A stretch of DNA of 30,660 nt from Burkholderia sp. Lineage in GTDB: Bacteria; Pseudomonadota; Gammaproteobacteria; Burkholderiales; Burkholderiaceae. The notes below the pieces were generated by a model. That model was not told the DNA's origin, made no database searches, and saw only the letters and a program-made list of their open reading frames with translations. The position numbers and the translations under genes are program-made. Location of the stretch: NCBI GenBank assembly GCA_028292565.1, contig JAQGMD010000485.1, positions 1 to 30,660 of the forward strand. The letters are read 5' to 3'. Below, one piece after another: positions 25,539 through 30,660 of the stretch. The first letter of the stretch is position 1. Each line of letters begins with the position of its first letter.

Positions 25539-25602
25539 ATCCGCTTCTCTCAGCAGCCTCCTGCCAGGCCTGCTGCTATCGCTATTCCTGCTAGTGCGTT
25601 AA
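25513..25602 (+). CDS. leuL: leucine-rich leader peptide of leuA (29 aa)
   Basis: ATG 25513 to TAA 25600-25602. Nine of 29 residues are Leu, concentrated in residues 13-27, where the core reads SLLPGLLLSLFLLVR. Three of the Leu codons are CTA (residues 22, 24, 27), normally infrequent in GC-rich genomes. There is no Shine-Dalgarno sequence, and the ATG coincides with the predicted transcription start, so translation from a leaderless RNA is likely. The ORF lies 120 nt before leuA, in the position of leader peptides that sense charged tRNA-Leu in attenuation control. Gene, size and position fit such a leader; a chance ORF cannot be excluded, but clustering of Leu just before a leucine-biosynthesis gene makes that improbable. 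Confidence 0.68.
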   Translation: MSREIHISASASLSSLLPGLLLSLFLLVR

Positions 25603-25722
25603 CACGCGCTAAACCCCATACCCCCACAATTCGTGTAGTCTCTCGCTCCTGTTGACGGCAAGGGCAGGCGAAAAACCATTTAAAACACGGCTCGTTCACC
25701 GTATCTTTCTAAGGAGTGCAGC
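25603..25722 (+). promoter_or_regulatory. leuA leader RNA downstream of the leader peptide
   Basis: This 120-nt stretch starts with a C-rich, G-free segment (25609-25632, about half C), the type of sequence Rho prefers. No GC hairpin with a T run is seen. Possible pairings are GCAGGC (25664-25669) with GCCTGC in the leader ORF (25568-25573), ACACG (25602-25606) with CGTGT (25632-25636), and CTCCT (25646-25650) with the leuA ribosome site AAGGAG (25711-25716). Regulation by Rho-dependent termination or by sequestration of the leuA ribosome site is therefore conceivable. Confidence 0.4.
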
Positions 25723-27273
25723 ATGACCGCTAGTGCATCAGAGAAGTTGATCATATTCGACACCACCTTGCGTGACGGTGAGCAGTCCCCGGGCGCCTCG
25801 ATGACCAAGGATGAGAAAATCCGCATCGCCAAGCAGCTGGAGCGCCTGAAGGTTGACGTGATCGAAGCGGGTTTTGCTGCGGCCTCGCCGGGTGATTTCG
25901 AGTCAATCAAGGCCATCTCCGGCATCATCAAGGAATCGATCGTATGCTCGTTGTCGCGTGCCAATGACCGCGACATTTCCCGCGCGGCCGAAGCGCTCGC
26001 GCCCGCTGCACGGAAGCGCATCCATACCTTCATCGCCACGTCGCCGCTGCACATGGAAAAGAAGCTGCGGATGTCGCCGGACCAGGTGTTCGAGCAGGCT
26101 AAGCAAGCAGTGCGTTTCGCCCGCAACTTTACCGACGACGTGGAATTCAGCCCCGAAGACGGCAGCCGGTCGGACATGGATTTCCTGTGCCGCGTGATCG
26201 AGGCGGTGATTCAGGAAGGCGCAACGACCATCAATTTCGCGGATACGGTTGGCTACGGCGTGCCCGAGTTGTACGGCAACATGATCAAGACTTTGCGCGA
26301 GCGTATTCCCAATTCGGACAAGGCTGTCTGGTCAGTCCATTGTCATAACGACCTGGGGATGGCAGTTGCGAACTCGTTGGCCGGTGTGATGATCGGTGGC
26401 GCACGCCAGGTAGAGTGCACCATCAATGGCCTCGGCGAACGTGCGGGCAATACTGCCCTGGAAGAGATCGTGATGGCGGTCCGGACACGCAAGGATCACT
26501 TCAACCTCGACCTTTCGATCGATACCTCGCAAATAGTGGCTGCTTCAAAGCTGGTGTCCCAGATCACCGGCTTTGCGGTGCAGCCGAATAAAGCGGTGGT
26601 TGGCGCCAATGCGTTTGCGCACGCATCCGGCATACACCAGGACGGCGTGTTGAAGGCGCGCGATACCTACGAAATCATGCGCGCGGAAGACGTGGGCTGG
26701 ACCGCGAACAAGATCGTGCTGGGCAAACTGTCCGGTCGCAATGCATTCAAGCAGCGTCTCGAAGAACTCGGCATTGCGCTCGAGTCGGAAACCGAAGTCA
26801 ATGCCGCGTTTGCGCGCTTCAAGGAACTGGCTGACCGCAAGTCCGAGATTTTCGATGAGGACATCATCGCTGTCGTAGCGGACGAACAACATTCGCACGA
26901 CAAGGAATTCTTCCGATTTGTGTCGCTGTCCCAGCGTTCCGAAACCGGCGAGCGCCCGAGCGCCAAAGTGGTATTCACGATGGATGGCCAGGAACTGACC
27001 TGCGAAGCGCAGGGCAACGGCCCGGTCGACGCCACCGTCAATGCGATTGAATCGAAAGCCGCGAGCGGTTCCGAATTGCTGCTGTTCTCGGTTAACGCGA
27101 TCACCACCGGGACGCAATCGCAGGGCGAAGTGACCATGCGCCTGTCGAAAGCCGGCCGCATCGTCAATGGCGTTGGCGCCGATCCGGATATTGTGGTCGC
27201 CTCCGCGAAGGCGTACTTGTCGGCGTTGAACAAGCTGCAGTCGAAAGCGGAGAAGTTGAATCCGCAGCTTTAA
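25723..27273 (+). CDS. leuA: 2-isopropylmalate synthase
   Basis: A 516-aa enzyme for the first committed step of leucine synthesis, condensing acetyl-CoA with 2-ketoisovalerate. The TIM-barrel catalytic domain (about 1-280) starts with [16 protein letters not shown] and holds the metal ligands of [16 protein letters not shown] (His-x-His) and the [15 protein letters not shown] helix. A linker region with [17 protein letters not shown] follows. The C-terminal LeuA regulatory domain (about 375-510), which binds leucine for feedback inhibition, includes [13 protein letters not shown] and [24 protein letters not shown] at 25711-25716 precedes ATG 25723. The product is full length for the type-1 family. 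A strong terminator follows, so leuA is monocistronic. Confidence 0.95.
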   Translation: MTASASEKLIIFDTTLRDGEQSPGASMTKDEKIRIAKQLERLKVDVIEAGFAAASPGDFESIKAISGIIKESIVCSLSRANDRDISRAAEALAPAARKRIHTFIATSPLHMEKKLRMSPDQVFEQAKQAVRFARNFTDDVEFSPEDGSRSDMDFLCRVIEAVIQEGATTINFADTVGYGVPELYGNMIKTLRERIPNSDKAVWSVHCHNDLGMAVANSLAGVMIGGARQVECTINGLGERAGNTALEEIVMAVRTRKDHFNLDLSIDTSQIVAASKLVSQITGFAVQPNKAVVGANAFAHASGIHQDGVLKARDTYEIMRAEDVGWTANKIVLGKLSGRNAFKQRLEELGIALESETEVNAAFARFKELADRKSEIFDEDIIAVVADEQHSHDKEFFRFVSLSQRSETGERPSAKVVFTMDGQELTCEAQGNGPVDATVNAIESKAASGSELLLFSVNAITTGTQSQGEVTMRLSKAGRIVNGVGADPDIVVASAKAYLSALNKLQSKAEKLNPQL

Positions 27274-27292
27274 TCTCACTGCGGAAGCATCC

Positions 27293-27331
27293 AAGCGCCT
27301 GCCTGGAAGACCAGTCAGGCAGGCGCTTTTT
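27293..27331 (+). terminator. intrinsic terminator of leuA
   Basis: A perfect 13-bp stem AAGCGCCTGCCTG (27293-27305) / CAGGCAGGCGCTT (27316-27328), 10-nt loop, run of five T (27327-27331). It begins 19 bp after the leuA stop and ends just before the stop of the convergent lipoprotein gene. Confidence 0.92.
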
Positions 27332-27333
27332 CA

Positions 27334-27846
27334 TTATCTGCGTAGCATGCCAAACGGAAAACGCATGTCCGGATCGAAGCGCGGATCCGGTCCGTTTAGC
27401 ATCTGGCGTACAATGCCGTTCTTGTCAAAATGCACGTGCATCATCGAGTTCCATACCCCGCTTTCCTTGTACGGATAGGTCCATACCTCCAGGTCGGTCC
27501 GTCGGAAATAAGACGTTTCACTAGGAGCGCCGATGGTGCGCAGGACGTCGTTCTTGGTCGCCTGGCCCACCTTGAGCGTGGCGAATTTTTCCACCGTTAA
27601 CACTTGATCGAACGAAACAACCTTGCCATCCGGGCCGATGCGCGCCATATAGGTCTTCTGGCCCCACGGCCCGAGTGCATATTCCAGCAACCGGTCCTGT
27701 CCGTCCTGGTAGCGATTCGTTGGTTCGCCGCGTTTGGCAAAAAGGTCCGGTTCGGTATCGCCGGCATTGACCGGCGCGGGCATCAGCGCGCAGCCACCGG
27801 TTGTTGCCAGAACGACAGCGAGCAGGGCAGTGGAGAGAATTTTCAT
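27334..27846 (-). CDS. putative lipoprotein, BamE/SmpA-like fold
   Basis: A 170-aa predicted lipoprotein. The signal MKILSTALLAVVLATTGGC gives a lipobox ending TGGC with the acylated Cys at about 19. Two related segments follow: EPDLFAKRGEPTNRYQDG (about 33-50) and the later VGQATKNDVLRTIGAPSETS (about 93-112). The second has the G-x-T-x-x-D/E-V-x-x-x-x-G-x-P pattern of the SmpA/OmlA (BamE) domain and is followed by LEVWTYPY and VHFDKNGIVRQML strands. It is probably periplasm-facing and outer-membrane-anchored; a direct role in the BAM complex is not shown. SD AAAGGAA precedes ATG 27846, near the interrupted palindrome TTTAAAAGCGCTTTAAA. It is monocistronic, convergent with leuA and divergent from rpsO. 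Confidence 0.78.
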   Translation of the reverse strand: MKILSTALLAVVLATTGGCALMPAPVNAGDTEPDLFAKRGEPTNRYQDGQDRLLEYALGPWGQKTYMARIGPDGKVVSFDQVLTVEKFATLKVGQATKNDVLRTIGAPSETSYFRRTDLEVWTYPYKESGVWNSMMHVHFDKNGIVRQMLNGPDPRFDPDMRFPFGMLRR

Positions 27847-27885
27847 GGCGATTCCTTTAAAAGCGCTTTAAAGCCAGCTAAGTGT

Positions 27886-27914
27886 TTGAATAGCCAAGTC
27901 ATTTCCTATATACT
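27886..27914 (+). promoter_or_regulatory. rpsO promoter
   Basis: TTGAAT (27886-27891), 17-nt spacer, TATACT (27909-27914, 5/6 match). Predicted transcription start is near 27921, giving a leader of about 88 nt before rpsO. Confidence 0.65.
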
Positions 27915-27927
27915 GCGCATCTTGGTC

Positions 27928-27943
27928 AATTTTGATCAAAATT
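27928..27943. repeat. 16-bp perfect palindrome in the rpsO leader
   Basis: AATTTTGATCAAAATT is self-complementary and starts about 7 bp after the predicted start of transcription, 65 bp before rpsO. An operator for a dimeric regulator or a weak RNA hairpin are both possible. Confidence 0.5.
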
Positions 27944-28008
27944 TTAATTCATTTATTCACGGTGTGTTAGGGGTCGCGACTCCGCCCACCGCATGTGAAA
28001 GGTAATTC

Positions 28009-28278
28009 ATGACAGTCGAAAATATCAACAAGGCCGAAATCATCAAGGACAACGCTCGCGGCCAGAACGACACGGGCTCCCCGGAAGTTCAGGTCGCATT
28101 GCTGACCGCCCGTATCAACGAACTCAACAGCCACTTCAAAGCCCACGCGAAGGATCACCACTCCCGCCGTGGCTTGATCATGATGGTCAATCGTCGTAAA
28201 AGCCTGCTTTCCTACCTCAAGGGCAAAGATTTGAGCCGCTATCGCGCCCTGATCGAAAAGCTCGGCTTGCGTAAGTAA
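28009..28278 (+). CDS. rpsO: 30S ribosomal protein S15
   Basis: An 89-aa primary 16S rRNA-binding protein of the small subunit platform. The full family signature is present: [20 protein letters not shown], then [20 protein letters not shown], then [20 protein letters not shown], ending LIEKLGLRK. Length matches the usual 89 residues including Met. AAAGG precedes ATG 28009. In many bacteria S15 represses its own translation by binding its mRNA leader; the leader here is long enough, but no specific pseudoknot was identified. It is followed by a terminator-like hairpin and then pnp. Confidence 0.97.
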   Translation: MTVENINKAEIIKDNARGQNDTGSPEVQVALLTARINELNSHFKAHAKDHHSRRGLIMMVNRRKSLLSYLKGKDLSRYRALIEKLGLRK

Positions 28279-28315
28279 ACTCGTTGCGACATTATTGTCT
28301 GGGTTTGTAGCGCTG

Positions 28316-28357
28316 AAATGCCTGCGTCAGTTTGCTGATGCGGGCATTTTGTCTTTT
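28316..28357 (+). terminator. intrinsic terminator between rpsO and pnp
   Basis: A 15-bp stem AAATGCCTGCGTCAG / CTGATGCGGGCATTT with two G-U pairs, loop TTTG, then TTTTGTCTTTT. Partial read-through to pnp is expected by analogy with other rpsO-pnp operons, or pnp has its own promoter in the next 110 nt. Confidence 0.82.
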
Positions 28358-28385
28358 AGCAGTTTGTAGTGTTTGAAAGTAACAA

Positions 28386-28437
28386 AGGCGGCTGTCATCC
28401 GTGACGGTCACCCGTGGTGAGGTGAACGACAGCGCCT
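28386..28437 (+). promoter_or_regulatory. long leader hairpin upstream of pnp
   Basis: AGGCGGCTGTC (28386-28396) pairs with GACAGCGCCT (28428-28437) apart from one bulged G; an inner CACC/GGTG stem can stack within. It ends 34 nt before the pnp start and lacks a T run, so it is not a terminator. It resembles the double-stranded pnp leader that RNase III cuts in Escherichia coli and that PNPase uses for autoregulation; equivalence here is inferred. Confidence 0.6.
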
Positions 28438-28471
28438 GAAAATCTGTCGGCAAAAATAGAAAGGAAACACC

Positions 28472-30604
28472 GTGTTCAATAAAGTTACCAAAACTTTCCA
28501 GTATGGCCAGCACCAGGTCAAGCTTGAGACAGGCGAGATCGCCCGTCAGGCCTCCGGCGCTGTGGTCGTATCGATCGAGGATACCGTCGTACTGGCTACT
28601 GTCGTCGCCCGTAAGGATGCCAAGCCTGGCCAGGATTTCTTCCCGCTTACCGTCGATTACGTTGAAAAAAGCTATGCCGCGGGCCGTATCCCGGGTGGTT
28701 TCTTCAAACGTGAAGGCCGTCCTTCCGAGAAAGAGACGCTGACTTCCCGCCTGATCGATCGTCCGATTCGCCCGCTGTTCCCGGAAGGTTACCTGAACGA
28801 AGTGCAGGTGATTATCCATGTACTCTCCGTCAACCCGGAAATCGATCCTGACATCGCATCGATGATCGGCGCATCGGCCGCGTTGTCGGTTGCCGGCATT
28901 CCGTTCAACGGTCCGCTCGGTGCAGCCCGCGTCGGTTATATCGGCGGCCAGTATGTGCTGAATCCAACCACGTCGCAGCTTGCAACCTCGCAAATGGATC
29001 TGGTGGTTGCCGGGACCGAACAGGCTGTACTGATGGTGGAATCGGAAGCGAAACAGCTGTCCGAAGAAATCATGCTCGGCGCAGTGGTCTACGGCCATGA
29101 CCAGATGCAAGCGGTCATCAATGCGATTCACGAACTGGTACGTGACGGCGGCAAGCCGGAAGTGGAATGGAAGCCGGCGGCCAAGAACGAAGCACTGATC
29201 GCACGTGTCACAGCGTTGGCCGAAGCGAAGCTGCGCGAAGCCTATCAGATCAAGGAAAAGCAGCAGCGTACCGAAAAGCTCAAGGCGGTTACCGAGCAAG
29301 TGAGCGTCGCGTTGGCTGCTGAAGCCGCTGCGAATGGCAGTCCGGTGCCTGATGCTGCCGAAGTTGGTTCCATGCTGTTCGACCTGGAAGCGAAGATCGT
29401 CCGCTCGCAGATTCTCGAAGGCGAGCCGCGTATCGATGGTCGTGATACACGCACGGTCCGTCCGATCTCGATCCGTAACAGCGTGCTGCCGCGTACCCAC
29501 GGCTCCGCGTTGTTCACCCGCGGTGAAACACAGGCTCTGGTCATCGCGACTCTCGGCACTGCGCGCGACGAGCAAAAGATCGATGCGCTGATGGGCGAGT
29601 ACTCCGATCGCTTCATGCTCCACTACAACATGCCACCGTTTGCTACCGGTGAAACCGGCCGCGTCGGTACACCGAAGCGTCGTGAAATCGGTCACGGCCG
29701 TCTGGCCAAGCGCGCGCTGCAGGCAGCGTTGCCGTCTCCGGAAGAGTTCAGCTATTCCGTGCGCCTGGTGTCCGAGATCACTGAATCGAACGGATCCTCT
29801 TCGATGGCGTCCGTCTGCGGCGGCTGCCTCGCGTTGATGGATGCGGGCGTTCCGATGAAGGCGCATGTCGCCGGCATCGCGATGGGCCTGATCAAGGATG
29901 GCAGCAAGTTTGCAGTCCTGACAGACATCCTCGGCGACGAAGATCACCTCGGCGACATGGACTTCAAAGTAGCCGGTACCGCCAACGGAATTACCGCGTT
30001 GCAGATGGATATCAAGATCCAGGGCATCACCAAGGAAATCATGCAGGTCGCGCTGGCGCAAGCCAAAGAAGGCCGCATGCACATCCTGGGCAAGATGCAG
30101 GAAGCCATGCCGCACGGTAAAGCCGAGCTGTCCGACTTCGCACCGCGCCTGATCACCATCAAGATCAATCCGGAAAAAATCCGTGACGTGATCGGCAAGG
30201 GCGGCGCTGTGATCCGCGCATTGACTGAAGAAACCGGCACCCAGATCGATATCAGCGATGAAGGCGTAGTGACCATCGCTTCCGTCGACGCGGCTGCGGG
30301 CCAGGAAGCCAAGCGCCGTATCGAAGAGCTGACCGCTTCGGTTGAAGTCGGGAAGAACTACGACGGCACTGTGCTGAAGTTGCTCGACTTCGGCGCGATC
30401 GTCCAGGTCATGCCGGGCAAGGATGGCTTGCTGCACATCAGCCAGATCGCCAATGAGCGCGTCAATGCGGTCGGCGATTATCTGAAAGAAGGCCAGCAGG
30501 TCCGTGTCAAAGTCCTGGAAACGGACGACCGCGGCCGCCTCAAGCTGTCGATGAAAGCCGTCGCTGCGGAAGAGGGCGGTGTAGCGGAGCCTCAGCAGCA
30601 GTAA
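28472..30604 (+). CDS. pnp: polyribonucleotide nucleotidyltransferase (PNPase)
   Basis: A 710-aa phosphorolytic 3'-5' exoribonuclease and degradosome component. Domains in order: first RNase PH domain (about 12-145, with [20 protein letters not shown] and [15 protein letters not shown]), helical domain (about 150-310), and second RNase PH domain (about 320-460). The second domain has [20 protein letters not shown] and the active-site [13 protein letters not shown] and [20 protein letters not shown] blocks. Then come the KH domain (about 555-615, GKGG loop) and the S1 domain (about 622-695). GTG start at 28472 behind AAGGAAA is the only sensible start. The protein is full length. The 56 bases after the stop hold a short CCTGC-TGAC-GCAGG hairpin and no further gene start. 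Confidence 0.97.
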   Translation: MFNKVTKTFQYGQHQVKLETGEIARQASGAVVVSIEDTVVLATVVARKDAKPGQDFFPLTVDYVEKSYAAGRIPGGFFKREGRPSEKETLTSRLIDRPIRPLFPEGYLNEVQVIIHVLSVNPEIDPDIASMIGASAALSVAGIPFNGPLGAARVGYIGGQYVLNPTTSQLATSQMDLVVAGTEQAVLMVESEAKQLSEEIMLGAVVYGHDQMQAVINAIHELVRDGGKPEVEWKPAAKNEALIARVTALAEAKLREAYQIKEKQQRTEKLKAVTEQVSVALAAEAAANGSPVPDAAEVGSMLFDLEAKIVRSQILEGEPRIDGRDTRTVRPISIRNSVLPRTHGSALFTRGETQALVIATLGTARDEQKIDALMGEYSDRFMLHYNMPPFATGETGRVGTPKRREIGHGRLAKRALQAALPSPEEFSYSVRLVSEITESNGSSSMASVCGGCLALMDAGVPMKAHVAGIAMGLIKDGSKFAVLTDILGDEDHLGDMDFKVAGTANGITALQMDIKIQGITKEIMQVALAQAKEGRMHILGKMQEAMPHGKAELSDFAPRLITIKINPEKIRDVIGKGGAVIRALTEETGTQIDISDEGVVTIASVDAAAGQEAKRRIEELTASVEVGKNYDGTVLKLLDFGAIVQVMPGKDGLLHISQIANERVNAVGDYLKEGQQVRVKVLETDDRGRLKLSMKAVAAEEGGVAEPQQQ

Positions 30605-30660
30605 CAAATTGCGCGCCTGCTGACGCAGGTTGAAAAGCAAACCGCCCGTGGTGCATACCA

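Noticed and set aside
28292..30640. 782-codon open frame on the minus strand opposite pnp
   Set aside because: It mirrors the pnp codons (third-position bias makes the antisense frame open), its composition is rich in Arg/His/Gln/Asp without any domain, and pnp is unmistakable on the other strand.

Overview
The window is GC-rich, densely coded chromosomal DNA from a betaproteobacterium, most likely order Burkholderiales and probably Oxalobacteraceae. This is inferred from gene order (ilvI-ilvH-ilvC, psd-pssA, leuA, rpsO-pnp; and an RpoE-like sigma factor followed by DUF3619, DUF3106 and RDD genes) and from protein character. No rRNA, tRNA, CRISPR array, insertion sequence or phage gene is visible.

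Region 1 (1-8613) is half of an MSHA-type (type IVa) pilus cluster. It holds the 3' end of mshQ, then the tightly coupled genes mshI, a PilN-like mshI2, mshJ, mshK, mshL (secretin lipoprotein), mshM (ATPase) and mshN (TPR). Region 2 (8755-12904) is a four-gene archaic chaperone-usher pilus operon: SCPU subunit, PapD-like chaperone, usher, SCPU subunit. Together they form a surface-attachment block.

Region 3 (12905-19261) is mixed housekeeping and accessory. It contains a LOG-family nucleotide phosphoribohydrolase, a TetR regulator, an exported fasciclin-domain protein, a CorA transporter and a membrane-anchored alpha/beta hydrolase. On the minus strand there is also a compact operon: ECF sigma factor, single-TM DUF3619 protein, exported DUF3106 protein with LTPxQ repeats, and an RDD membrane protein. 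Its layout suggests a sigma/anti-sigma/periplasmic-sensor module.

Region 4 (19262-30660) is core metabolism: branched-chain amino acid synthesis (ilvI, ilvH, ilvC, leuA), phosphatidylethanolamine synthesis (psd, pssA), a SIMPL-domain protein, a BamE-like lipoprotein, and rpsO-pnp. Two core genes are visibly broken. ilvI has an in-frame TAG at codon 493, with the rest of the gene intact in the same frame. psd has lost about 80 codons from its middle and is frameshifted. Either these are real lesions or they are base-call/assembly errors.

The best regulatory find is upstream of leuA. A 29-codon ORF with nine Leu codons begins almost exactly at the predicted transcription start of a sigma70-like promoter. 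It is followed by a C-rich, G-free stretch and no intrinsic terminator. This looks like a leucine attenuator read from a leaderless leader peptide, possibly acting through Rho. Clear intrinsic terminators follow ilvC, leuA and rpsO, and pnp has a long leader hairpin of the RNase III/autoregulation type.
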